Part shown: positions 23,405 to 31,729 of the stretch, piece by piece
How the letters are laid out: every line of letters begins with the position of its first letter
Numbering within the stretch: position 1 is the first letter of the stretch
Assembly (NCBI GenBank): GCA_015661205.1
Contig: JACVXV010000014.1
Coordinates: 1-32,304, forward strand
Origin: Candidatus Brocadiaceae bacterium
GTDB lineage: Bacteria; Planctomycetota; Brocadiia; Brocadiales; Brocadiaceae
Length of the DNA stretch: 32,304 bases
Reading direction: 5' to 3'
Notes under the pieces: generated by a model
Databases searched by the model: none
Told to the model about the DNA's origin: nothing
What the model saw: the letters and a program-made list of their open reading frames with translations, nothing else
Made by a program: the position numbers and the translations under genes

Positions 23405-24118
23405 ATGCGAGGCTTAGGAGGATATCCGGTGTTTTTCCCTGAACGTATAAAAAATATTAAATCGACCGATTGTGTGTTGGAAGTAGGTCCGGGAGGTACG
23501 CCCCATCCAAGGTCTGATGTGTTTTTAGATTTGATTCATACAAACGATGAAAACGCGGCATTTCAACGGGGCAATGCGGACCAGTTGGTTACCAATAAGA
23601 AAACCGTTTACTATGAAGGGGGAAGGTTCCCTTTCTCTGATCTGGAATTTGATTATGTAATTTGTTCTCATGTTTTAGAACATGTTGAAGACGTGGAGTA
23701 TTTCTTGTCGGAACTTTTCAGGGTTGCTTCAAAAGGTTATATAGAGTTTCCGACTATCTACTATGAGTATTTATATAACTTTTCCGTTCATTTGAATTTG
23801 CTTAAGATAAAGAATAAAACTCTTTTTTATTTGGAAAAAGCTGCAACTCCATTATCGGTTTTCGGTACAGTTCAGAATTTGTTTTTACAATCGTTGAGTA
23901 AAGGATATACAAAACTCGTAGACGATTTGAAACAGGTAATGTTCGAGGGATTTGAATGGCTTGAGCCTTTTCCATGTAAGAAGGCATTATGTATACAGGA
24001 ATTGACCTTTGATGACATACTGCTTCCAATTTGCGAAACGTCAAAGTGTGGTGGACGTGTGCGTGAATATATTGTGCAAGTGATTAATCTGTTTTTCAAA
24101 AGGAAAAGTAAGCGGTGA
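23405..24118 (+). CDS. SAM-dependent methyltransferase (class I)
   Basis: 237 residues. SAM-binding motif I is VLEVGPGG at about residues 25-32, and FDYVICSHVLEHVEDVEYFL carries the motif IV/V region of Methyltransf_11 proteins, followed by GYIEFP. It probably methylates a sugar or modifies the glycan, and in context could supply the terminal modification recognised by the Wzt C-terminal domain. It starts 12 bases after wzt. The next gene overlaps by 4 bases (GTGA), so they are translationally coupled. Confidence 0.85.
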   Translation: MRGLGGYPVFFPERIKNIKSTDCVLEVGPGGTPHPRSDVFLDLIHTNDENAAFQRGNADQLVTNKKTVYYEGGRFPFSDLEFDYVICSHVLEHVEDVEYFLSELFRVASKGYIEFPTIYYEYLYNFSVHLNLLKIKNKTLFYLEKAATPLSVFGTVQNLFLQSLSKGYTKLVDDLKQVMFEGFEWLEPFPCKKALCIQELTFDDILLPICETSKCGGRVREYIVQVINLFFKRKSKR

Positions 24119-24768
24119 AGCTTCATCTCGGCTGTGGCCAGCGGTATCTGGACGGTTATGTAAATATCGATTTTCCTCTTTCAGCCCATTCCGTTCAGGG
24201 AACTAGTGTGGCAGACCTCCACGCCGACATTTTATCCTTGAGATACGCGCCCGAAACGATAGAAGAGGTGCGCCTTCACCATGTTTTCGAGCATTTTTCA
24301 CGGCCTGTTGCCTGCGCTTTATTGGCAATCTGGTTCTCATGGCTGAAGCCTGGTGGGATTATTCATTTAGAAGTCCCTGATTTTCAAAAAACTGCGCGTG
24401 TCATGTTAAGTTTCTTTACTTCGTTTAAGAAGCGTGCCGTGGCGGAAAGGCATCTATTCGGATCACATGAAGCATTTTGGGCGATTCATGGTGAGGGGTA
24501 CACTCCAGGGATGTTGAAAAAGATGATTACCGGGTATGGTTTCAGGGTGACGGATATTCGGAGAAACTCCTGGCTTAGCACCTATAATTTTGAACTGTTT
24601 GCTGAAAAGGTTTCTATCGAAATTGTAAAAAAAAATTTTGAAGATATTACCGCAAAATATTTGAAAAATTACCTGTTAGATGATAGCGGATCAGAGTCAA
24701 GACTGTTAAATATCTGGATGGAGGTTTATAAAGGCCAGATCGAAAAAGGTTGGATTCAAAATGGGTAA
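24115..24768 (+). CDS. SAM-dependent methyltransferase, glycan-associated type
   Basis: 217 residues from GTG. LHLGCGQRYLDGYVNIDF at the N terminus is the motif I of the O-antigen-cluster methyltransferase group; VRLHHVFEHFSRP and WLKPGGIIHLEVPDF are the later motifs. It is close in type to proteins found in many O-antigen clusters. It overlaps the previous gene by 4 bases and the next by 8, so it is part of a tightly packed operon. Acceptor unknown. Confidence 0.85.
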   Translation: MKLHLGCGQRYLDGYVNIDFPLSAHSVQGTSVADLHADILSLRYAPETIEEVRLHHVFEHFSRPVACALLAIWFSWLKPGGIIHLEVPDFQKTARVMLSFFTSFKKRAVAERHLFGSHEAFWAIHGEGYTPGMLKKMITGYGFRVTDIRRNSWLSTYNFELFAEKVSIEIVKKNFEDITAKYLKNYLLDDSGSESRLLNIWMEVYKGQIEKGWIQNG

Positions 24769-25582
24769 TGTTTCTGTTATCATCCCTACATGGAATAGGG
24801 AAGATACCGTCGGAAAAGCCATTTACAGTGCTCTTTCTCAAACAGTACCACCAATGGAAGTACTGGTGTGCGATGACGGCTCAACAGACAAGACCATGGA
24901 ACTGGTACGATCGATCAATGATCCACGGGTTCGATGGATTCAAGGTATTCGGGGAGGCAGACCTGCCATTCCGAGAAACCGCGGTATCAAGGAAAGCCAG
25001 GGCGAATGGTTGGCTTTTTTAGACAGCGATGATAGGTGGCTACCGGAAAAGCTTGAGAAGCAATTGCAACTGGCTGAAAAATCGAACTGTTTGGCCGTCT
25101 GCTCAAATGCCGGTCGCTTTATTCCTGATAAAGGGATGGTAGGCAATCTGCTGCTGTGGAATAACGACCAAGTCAATTTTGACGATCTGTTGTATGTTAA
25201 TCAGGTTATTTGCAGCTCAGCCATTATTCACAAATCGCTCTTTGCAACGGTTGGCGGTTTTCCGGAGGATGTGCGGTTTACCGCTATTGAGGACTATTCC
25301 CTCTGGCTAAGGGTTGCAACTCGAACAGATTTTGCCTTTGTCGGTGAACCGCTACTTATTTATTGTGATGACCCGGCGGCTAGCTTAAGAAGCAAAGACG
25401 CGGATGTCTTCGAACAGCGCAGAATCGTATTTGATAATTTTAAAGAGTGGGGGAAAGAACATAACATCCCTGGTGTTTATTTGCGAAAAGTGCGAATGCG
25501 GCGTGTGGTTGATTTACTGACTCTTCCTAAAGCGATGCTCCATGGCCTTATTGTGCATTTGAAGAAATATTTTTTAAAATGA
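24761..25582 (+). CDS. Glycosyltransferase family 2
   Basis: 273 residues, GT-A fold. VSVIIPTWNREDTVGKAI, CDDGSTDKTMELV and LAFLDSDDRWLPEKL (the DxD-type motif) are all in their usual order. EDYSLWLRVA near residue 185 is the acceptor-side motif. It adds a sugar from a nucleotide donor on the cytoplasmic face. It overlaps its upstream neighbour by 8 bases and its downstream neighbour by 4, so it lies within one operon. Confidence 0.92.
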   Translation: MGNVSVIIPTWNREDTVGKAIYSALSQTVPPMEVLVCDDGSTDKTMELVRSINDPRVRWIQGIRGGRPAIPRNRGIKESQGEWLAFLDSDDRWLPEKLEKQLQLAEKSNCLAVCSNAGRFIPDKGMVGNLLLWNNDQVNFDDLLYVNQVICSSAIIHKSLFATVGGFPEDVRFTAIEDYSLWLRVATRTDFAFVGEPLLIYCDDPAASLRSKDADVFEQRRIVFDNFKEWGKEHNIPGVYLRKVRMRRVVDLLTLPKAMLHGLIVHLKKYFLK

Positions 25583-26760
25583 AGATACTCCACACGGTTG
25601 AATTTTATCACCCTTCGGTTGGTGGGATGCAAGAGGTGGTTAAGCAACTATCGGAGCGTCTGGTGCGTCACGGCCATGATGTGACCGTGTCTACGGCACA
25701 CTTGCCGGATCGCAGGGACACGGTTATTAACGGAGTTAAAATCGAAGGGTTTGCGGTAAAAGGTAAACTTGCGATCGGAATTGACGGGGAGCTTGAGCGA
25801 TATCAACAATTTTTGCTTAACGGTGAATTCGATATTGTAACAAACTTTGCCGCCCAGCAATGGGCAACCGATGGAATGATTACCATCCTTGATAAGATTA
25901 GAGGTAAAAAAGTCTTTGTCCCCACGGGCTTTTCAGGGTTTTATCTGCCGGAATATAAAAAATATTTCGAATCAATGAGACTCTGGATGATGCAGTACGA
26001 TATGAACGTGTTTCTTTCGGAAGATTACCGTGACATAAATTTCGCACGCGGAAGTGGCGTAAAAAAAATTACCGTTATTCCGAACGGCGCGGCAGAGGAT
26101 GAGTTTTTGCCCGATATGAAGATTGACATTCGTGCGTTGCTGGGCATACCGCAGGATCACTTTTTGATCTTACACGTCGGTTCCCACACGGGAGTTAAGG
26201 GACACGCTGAGGCGATAAGGATATTCGGCAAAGCTCGTATACGCGAGGCAACGTTTCTGATCGTTGCAAACAGTTTTTGGAGGGGGTGTACAAACGCCTG
26301 CAAGCTTAAGGAGTTGGTTTACAATGGCTGGTTCAAGCTCAAATCAGGAGAAAAGAGGTTGATAATAACCTCTCTTCCCCGGACGGAAACAATCGCCGCA
26401 TATAAGGCAGCGGATATGTTTTTGTTTTCTTCCAATATCGAATGTTCGCCTTTAGTGCTTTTTGAGTGTATGGCTTCAAAAACCCCTTTTTTGACGACAG
26501 ACGTTGGAAATTCGGCGGAAATTATCGAATGGTCTCATGCCGGGATGTTGTTACCCACCGTAAAAGACGCAAAAGGGTTTTCGGTTGCGGATGTTAGAGG
26601 TTCCGCGAAAATGGTTGAGGACATGTACAATGATAGTGCCTTAAGGGAAAAAATGCGGGAAAGTGGTTTTAGGGTGTGGCAGGAACGTTTTACCTGGGAT
26701 AAAATAACCAGGACTTATGAAGCACTGTATCATAAGCTAGTGTTTGATGAAAAATGTTGA
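25579..26760 (+). CDS. Glycosyltransferase family 4
   Basis: 393 residues, GT-B fold. HPSVGGMQEVVKQLSERL is the N-terminal acceptor loop, VIPNGAAEDEF marks the interdomain hinge, LHVGSHTGVKGHAEAI begins the donor domain, and the E-x7-E motif ECSPLVLFE has Glu288 and Glu296. It overlaps the GT2 gene by 4 bases (ATGA), so the two are translationally coupled. Donor and linkage are not predictable. Confidence 0.92.
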   Translation: MKILHTVEFYHPSVGGMQEVVKQLSERLVRHGHDVTVSTAHLPDRRDTVINGVKIEGFAVKGKLAIGIDGELERYQQFLLNGEFDIVTNFAAQQWATDGMITILDKIRGKKVFVPTGFSGFYLPEYKKYFESMRLWMMQYDMNVFLSEDYRDINFARGSGVKKITVIPNGAAEDEFLPDMKIDIRALLGIPQDHFLILHVGSHTGVKGHAEAIRIFGKARIREATFLIVANSFWRGCTNACKLKELVYNGWFKLKSGEKRLIITSLPRTETIAAYKAADMFLFSSNIECSPLVLFECMASKTPFLTTDVGNSAEIIEWSHAGMLLPTVKDAKGFSVADVRGSAKMVEDMYNDSALREKMRESGFRVWQERFTWDKITRTYEALYHKLVFDEKC

Positions 26761-26866
26761 GACTGCGATCTGTTATGGACAGAATAAACATAAGATTATC
26801 GCTCCGAATGTGGGGTTGCCCGGTATGACACTGCTACGGTAGGGGAATAATGGTTAATTACAAAAC

Positions 26867-27757
26867 ATGATAATCGTTAAACTCATGGGTGGGCTGGGCA
26901 ACCAGATGTTTCAGTATGCGGCTGCGCGGAGGCTTGCCTATATCCTTAATACACCCGTAAAACTGGATGTAAGCTGGTTCAATAATATTGAGAATATTGA
27001 TACCTCCAGGAGATATGAACTCCATGTATTTAATATAAAAGAAGATTTTGCCTTACCCGAAGAAGTGGAGGACTTTAAAAGGATTCAAAAGGGCGCCTTC
27101 TTCCGGGCGTTTAAAAAATTGACGAACGCAGTATCCGCTTCCACCCATTCAACCTGGATACGTGAAAGGCACTTTCATTTCGACCCGGCTATTCTCAAAC
27201 TGCCGGATAATGTGTATCTCGAAGGTTACTGGCAGAGTGAAAAGTATTTTATTGACGTTGAAGGGATTATACGAAAAGAGTTTACTGTCAAAACGGAACC
27301 CGGTGAAACGAATCGGCAAATTGCAGAGATTATTAAGAATACAGAATCAGTTTCCGTTCATGTAAGAAGGGGAGACTATGTTACAAACACAACCACCAGC
27401 CAGTACCACGGAAGCTGTTCAATAGATTATTACCGTGAAGCGGTCGGGAAGGTTGTATCACAAGTACAGCACCCCTATATTTTTGTTTTTTCCGATGAGC
27501 CTGATTGGGTAAGGGAAAACCTTACATTGCCGTTTCCGGTAACGTACGTTGGCCACAACGGTGCTGATAAGGCTTTTGAAGATATGCGTCTCATTAGCTT
27601 GTGCAAACACCACATTATTGCGAACAGTTCCTTTAGCTGGTGGGGCGCTTGGCTATGCGCAAATCCGGATAAAACTGTATTCGCGCCTAAGAAATGGTTC
27701 AACAAGGCGGGATTGAATACGGCGGATTTGTTGCCCGGCTCCTGGCTTAAAATTTAA
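26867..27757 (+). CDS. Alpha-1,2-fucosyltransferase (GT11)
   Basis: 296 residues, typical of GT11. MGGLGNQMFQYAAARRLA at the N terminus is the GT11 hallmark. HVRRGDYV at 165-172 is the HxRRxD GDP-fucose-binding motif, and IANSSFSWWGAWL is the conserved C-terminal motif. It would transfer L-fucose from GDP-fucose to the 2-position of galactose in the glycan. No GDP-fucose synthesis genes (gmd, fcl) are in the window, so they must lie elsewhere. The 106-base gap from the GT4 gene holds no clear feature. Confidence 0.95.
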   Translation: MIIVKLMGGLGNQMFQYAAARRLAYILNTPVKLDVSWFNNIENIDTSRRYELHVFNIKEDFALPEEVEDFKRIQKGAFFRAFKKLTNAVSASTHSTWIRERHFHFDPAILKLPDNVYLEGYWQSEKYFIDVEGIIRKEFTVKTEPGETNRQIAEIIKNTESVSVHVRRGDYVTNTTTSQYHGSCSIDYYREAVGKVVSQVQHPYIFVFSDEPDWVRENLTLPFPVTYVGHNGADKAFEDMRLISLCKHHIIANSSFSWWGAWLCANPDKTVFAPKKWFNKAGLNTADLLPGSWLKI

Positions 27758-27773
27758 TATAAGTGTATCGGTT

Positions 27774-28607
27774 ATGGAACGTGTTCCCAAAGTCACTGTT
27801 TTGATGCCTGTGTACAATGGCGAGAAATACTTGAAAGAAGCAATCGACAGTGTCATCGCGCAAACACTTAAGGACTTTGAGTTTCTTATTATTAACGACG
27901 GTTCAACAGATAAAACGCAAGAAATTCTTGAATCATACAGAGATACCAGGATCAGGTTGTTCCGTCAGAATAATAAGGGATTAACAAAGTCTCTGAACAA
28001 GGGGATTCAGTTGTCAAGAGGTGAATATGTTGCCCGGATGGATGCGGATGATATTGCATTGCCTGAGAGGTTGGAAAAACAGGTGAAATTTCTCGACGAA
28101 TGTCCTGAAATTGGCGTCGTTGGTTCTTTTCATTGTGAGGTAAGCGAGTCTCTGCATAAATCAATAGTTAAAAAATTCCCTACAGATGATTCGGCAATAA
28201 GAAAGACGCTCATGAAAGAAAATCCTTTTTCACATCCGACGGTTATGATGAGAAAGAAGATATTTGTTAGAGCCAGCCTATACAACGAAGATGAAAAATA
28301 CAAATACGTAGAGGATTACGAACTGTGGTTTACCTTATTAAAGGTGTGTAAATTTGCTAATATTCAGGAAGCTTTGGTAATAAAACGATTTATTCCTACC
28401 GGCGCTTCAATCGCTAACGACGACGTGCAACTGAGGAACGCATTTTACCTTCGTTTGAATGCAATTCATGAAGGTTGCTTTCCCTGGTGGTACCGAATGT
28501 ATTTAATTAAGCCATTTACTGCATACAAAACTCCCCCGTGGCTAAGAAGGGTTATTAGAAAATACGTGTTTTCTAATAAAATGTATGACTTGCTTTCTCA
28601 TCAATAG
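27774..28607 (+). CDS. Glycosyltransferase family 2
   Basis: 277 residues. VTVLMPVYNGEKYLKEAI, INDGSTDKTQEIL and VARMDADDIALPERL are the GT-A nucleotide-sugar motifs, and VEDYELWFTLL is the acceptor-side motif. It starts 16 bases after the fucosyltransferase gene. A repeat-filled gap of about 317 bases follows, so the operon may end here. Confidence 0.92.
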   Translation: MERVPKVTVLMPVYNGEKYLKEAIDSVIAQTLKDFEFLIINDGSTDKTQEILESYRDTRIRLFRQNNKGLTKSLNKGIQLSRGEYVARMDADDIALPERLEKQVKFLDECPEIGVVGSFHCEVSESLHKSIVKKFPTDDSAIRKTLMKENPFSHPTVMMRKKIFVRASLYNEDEKYKYVEDYELWFTLLKVCKFANIQEALVIKRFIPTGASIANDDVQLRNAFYLRLNAIHEGCFPWWYRMYLIKPFTAYKTPPWLRRVIRKYVFSNKMYDLLSHQ

Positions 28608-28924
28608 TAAGTGAATGATATGGAATGGTGTGAATAAGTTTTCACCGCGGGCGCTAAATACTTTACGTCTGTGCCAGAAGTTCCTGCTTCATTTCTCTCG
28701 TTCCCAAGCTCCAGCTTGGGAATGCGCCTGTGCCTGAAGCTCCTGCTTCGTTTTTGGGGAAGATTTTTTTCTGACTCAAAGCAGTAAGGTAGGACAAGCG
28801 TTCCCGCTTGTCATTATAATGTCAGGCGAGGACGCCTGACCTACCATTAGTGCAATCCCGTTCCCAAGCTGGAGCTTGGGAACGAGGTGGAATTTTTTAA
28901 AAGCAAAAGCGTTGTGACATTGTG
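28608..28924. repeat. 317-base gap with families A and D repeats
   Basis: Family A palindromes lie at 28699-28724 and 28859-28884 in opposite orientation, the first followed by the GAAGCTCCTGCTTC hairpin. Between them, 28788-28845 is a unit bounded by GGTAGG and CCTACC that contains two hairpins, GACAAGCGTTCCCGCTTGTC and TCAGGCGAGGACGCCTGA. No gene. A new transcript for the next genes could start here, but no clear promoter was seen. Confidence 0.75.
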
Positions 28925-30004
28925 ATGAAAAAAATACTTCAAATAACATCAAGAGCCGATTATGGAGGCGGGCCTGAGCACCTTAAGCACTTAATAAGCG
29001 GGCTTAGCTCTTCCTTCGAATTTTTCATTGCGGCTCCTGTCGATAAGCCGTATTTTGAAATATTCAAAAAATATGGCACTTGCATTGAAATTCAACACCG
29101 AAAGTTTTCTGTATGGAGCTTGTTTTCTCTTTTAAAAACGGTTAACAAACACAGCATTGATATAATCCATTCTCACGGTAAAGGCGCCGGGATATATTCA
29201 AGGATATTGGGTTTACTGACTGGGAAACCGGTTGTGCATACATTCCATGGTTTTCACTATACACATCTGAATCCTTTTTATCGTTGGTTCTATCTGGGTA
29301 TTGAAAAGTTATTTGCCTATGCTACGGATGTTTTTATTAGCGTATCAGAATCCGAGAAAAACTCTTGTTTGAATGCCGGCATAGTCTCTCATGACAGTAT
29401 AGTAGTTGTGTTAAATGGCGTTCAAATTCCTACGTTCAGGAAAAGGGCGCTAACCAAGAAAGATACGACCTTAGTTAATATTTCAAGGTTGTCACGGGAA
29501 AAGGGCATGGATGTGCTTCTTGACATAGTGAGTTCGTTGTCTCAAAAGTATCAGGATTTTATATTGCTCATTATCGGTGATGGACCGGAACGTGTAAACC
29601 TGGAGCGCAAAGCACGTGAGTGCGGTATTGTGAAATATGTATCTTTCCTTGGCTTTCGGCATGATGTGTCTAATCTATTGGAGCAGGCGGACATTTATAT
29701 TACTGCTTCAAGGGGGGAGGGAATGCCACTGACGGTTCTCGAAGCCATGGCGGCGTCGCTTCCCATTGTAGCATCAAGTGTCGTTGGTAACGTGGACGTC
29801 GTGGTTCACGGGGAAAACGGCTTTCTCTTCAACATCAACAAGCCGAACGAGGCATCGGAATATCTGTGGGAACTTATTAACGACAATGCCCTTTACGATA
29901 GTATGTCAATAAATGCTTATAAAACTATTGCTGATAAGCATTCCCTTGACAAAATGTGCGCAGAAACAGCAAGTATTTACAATAAAATATCGGTTTCAAC
30001 ATAA
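28925..30004 (+). CDS. Glycosyltransferase family 4
   Basis: 359 residues from ATG 28925; an in-frame GTG at 28922 would add one residue. ITSRADYGGGPEHLKHLI is the Gly-rich N-terminal loop, IIHSHGKGAGIY and HTFHGFHY are the catalytic-face motifs, and VNISRLSREKGMDVLLDI opens the donor domain. E-x7-E is EGMPLTVLE (Glu265, Glu273). The C-terminal region VHGENGFLFNINKPNEASEY is repeated in a degraded form downstream of the second wzt (31600-31691). It precedes the second export pair by 57 bases. Confidence 0.93.
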   Translation: MKKILQITSRADYGGGPEHLKHLISGLSSSFEFFIAAPVDKPYFEIFKKYGTCIEIQHRKFSVWSLFSLLKTVNKHSIDIIHSHGKGAGIYSRILGLLTGKPVVHTFHGFHYTHLNPFYRWFYLGIEKLFAYATDVFISVSESEKNSCLNAGIVSHDSIVVVLNGVQIPTFRKRALTKKDTTLVNISRLSREKGMDVLLDIVSSLSQKYQDFILLIIGDGPERVNLERKARECGIVKYVSFLGFRHDVSNLLEQADIYITASRGEGMPLTVLEAMAASLPIVASSVVGNVDVVVHGENGFLFNINKPNEASEYLWELINDNALYDSMSINAYKTIADKHSLDKMCAETASIYNKISVST

Positions 30005-30061
30005 ATCGGTTCGTTTTTTTACATAGAATGTGAAACGTTCCCTGCGGGAAAAACACAGCGT

Positions 30062-30829
30062 ATGAATAGAAAAGTAAGGCATTATATTGATTTGGTAATA
30101 GTTTTAACTCAGAAAGAATTAAAACTCCGCTACAAAAACAGCTTTTTTGGCTATCTCTGGTCGGTCGGTCAGCCGCTTGCGTTTGCCTTTGTTTTTTTTA
30201 TTTCCTTTAAAATCGTGATGAAGGTTCAGGTGGAGGATTACACCGTTTTTATCATATCTGGATTGTTCCCATGGCAATGGTTTTCCAATTCAGTCAATGC
30301 ATCGCCTATGGTATTTCTCGGGAACGCATCAATCATAAAAAAGGTTTCTTTCCCGCGAAATCTGTTGCCGCTTTCACAAGTCATTCAGGATATGATTCAT
30401 TTTTTCTTTGCAATTCCGGTAATTGTGATCTTTCTTTTTGTCTATCATAAGACACCGTCACTCTCGTGGTTATACGGGATTCCCCTGTTATTATTCATAC
30501 AATTTCTGATGACCTATGGTATTTGTCTTATTGTCTCTTCGGTAAATCTGTTTTTCAGAGACCTTGAAAGATTAACGGAATTGATGGTCACGCTCCTTTT
30601 TTATTTTACCCCCATTCTCTACCCGGAAACGATGGTGCCGGAAAAGTATCGAACTATTTTACATTGTAATCCACTGGCACCTTTGATGATCAGTTGGAGA
30701 GACCTGTTCTTAAAGGGCACACTACATCCATTCTACCTCTTCACGAGCTTTGTCTATGCAGGTTTTACCGTTGCATTGGGATACTGGGTATACAGGAAGC
30801 TTTCGATGAGGTTTGCAGAAGTTTTATGA
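30062..30829 (+). CDS. wzm: ABC-2 type polysaccharide export permease (Wzm), second copy
   Basis: 255 residues with six hydrophobic segments. TQKELKLRYKNSFFGYLWSV is the amphipathic entry motif, followed by PWQWFSNSV, SSVNLFFRDLERLTELM and FTPILYPETMVPEKYR. It is only distantly similar to the permease at 21039. It overlaps the ATPase gene by 4 bases (ATGA), a normal arrangement for such a pair. Confidence 0.93.
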   Translation: MNRKVRHYIDLVIVLTQKELKLRYKNSFFGYLWSVGQPLAFAFVFFISFKIVMKVQVEDYTVFIISGLFPWQWFSNSVNASPMVFLGNASIIKKVSFPRNLLPLSQVIQDMIHFFFAIPVIVIFLFVYHKTPSLSWLYGIPLLLFIQFLMTYGICLIVSSVNLFFRDLERLTELMVTLLFYFTPILYPETMVPEKYRTILHCNPLAPLMISWRDLFLKGTLHPFYLFTSFVYAGFTVALGYWVYRKLSMRFAEVL

Positions 30830-31572
30830 GTGAATCGGTAATAACTTTCGATAACGTGAGCAAATATTATCCCTTATATCATCATCTAACGGGAGGTTTT
30901 AAGCATTTCCTGTTCAATTTTCCTCAATGGATACGCACCTTAAAACATTCGAGATTTAACGCGCTATGCAATATTTCCTTTGAAGTATCCAAGGGGGAAT
31001 CGTTTGGTATTATTGGTAGAAATGGTGCCGGAAAGAGCACGACGCTTGGCCTTATTGCCGGCGTCTTAAACCCATCACAAGGGAAGGTTGCCGTCAGTGG
31101 GAGAATTTCTCCACTCCTTGAGTTGGGCGCAGGATTTCATCCCGAACTTACGGGCAGAGAGAATATTATCCTGAACGGTGTTCTTATGGGGCTTTTGCGG
31201 GTGGAGGTAATGAGGAAGATTAACGAAATTATCGCATTTTCCGAACTGGGAGATTTTATTGATCAGCCGATAAGGATGTACTCAAGCGGTATGCTTGCAA
31301 GATTAGGCTTTTCTGTAGTAGCCCACCTTGATCCTGAAATTTTACTCATTGATGAAATACTGGCCGTTGGAGACATCGAATTTCAAAAAAAATGTGTAGA
31401 TAAGCTGATGGATTTCAAGAAAAAGGGCATTACGATGGTTTTTGTTTCCCATTCTTTAGACAGTGTAAAGATGATATGCGACAGGACCCTTTGGATTGAA
31501 AACCACGTTGTTAAAATGTTGGGTAGTACGGAAGAAGTGGTTGGCGATTATGCTAAAAGTTACGCAGTTTGA
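30826..31572 (+). CDS. wzt: Polysaccharide export ABC ATPase without C-terminal glycan-binding domain, second copy
   Basis: 248 residues from ATG 30826, which overlaps the permease stop by 4 bases. An open frame reaches back to 30694, but those extra 44 codons lie inside the permease gene and have no ATPase character. Walker A GRNGAGKST (64-72), MYSSGMLARLGF signature, ILLIDEILAVGD Walker B and VSHS switch are present. It stops soon after the ATPase fold (YAKSYAV), so unlike the first copy it has no Wzt_C domain and would export without terminal-cap recognition. It pairs with the permease at 30062. Confidence 0.93.
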   Translation: MSESVITFDNVSKYYPLYHHLTGGFKHFLFNFPQWIRTLKHSRFNALCNISFEVSKGESFGIIGRNGAGKSTTLGLIAGVLNPSQGKVAVSGRISPLLELGAGFHPELTGRENIILNGVLMGLLRVEVMRKINEIIAFSELGDFIDQPIRMYSSGMLARLGFSVVAHLDPEILLIDEILAVGDIEFQKKCVDKLMDFKKKGITMVFVSHSLDSVKMICDRTLWIENHVVKMLGSTEEVVGDYAKSYAV

Positions 31573-31691
31573 TTTTTTGAGTCTATTGTTGAAATTGTTG
31601 TTCACCGGAAAACAGCTTTCTCTTTAACGTCAACAAGCCGGACGAGGCATTGGAATATCTGTTGGAACTTATCAATGAAAATGGTGTTTGA
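31573..31691 (+). pseudogene. 3' remnant of a GT4 glycosyltransferase gene
   Basis: 31600-31691 aligns with 29804-29890, near the end of the GT4 gene at 28925, with about 80-85% identity by eye. The translation IVEIVVHR, then after a one-base deletion ENSFLFNVNKPDEALEYLLE and LINENGV and a stop, is the C terminus of a GT4. The rest of the gene is missing. It suggests a duplicated or recombined glycosyltransferase gene left as a scrap between wzt and the group II intron. Confidence 0.65.
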
Positions 31692-31729
31692 AGATACACC
31701 AGAACACTAAAAGGAGATTTCTACTATGA

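Noticed and set aside
30694-30825. Upstream extension of the second wzt
   Set aside because: It lies inside the permease gene in another frame and has no ATPase character; ATG 30826 has the usual 4-base overlap and gives the normal N terminus.
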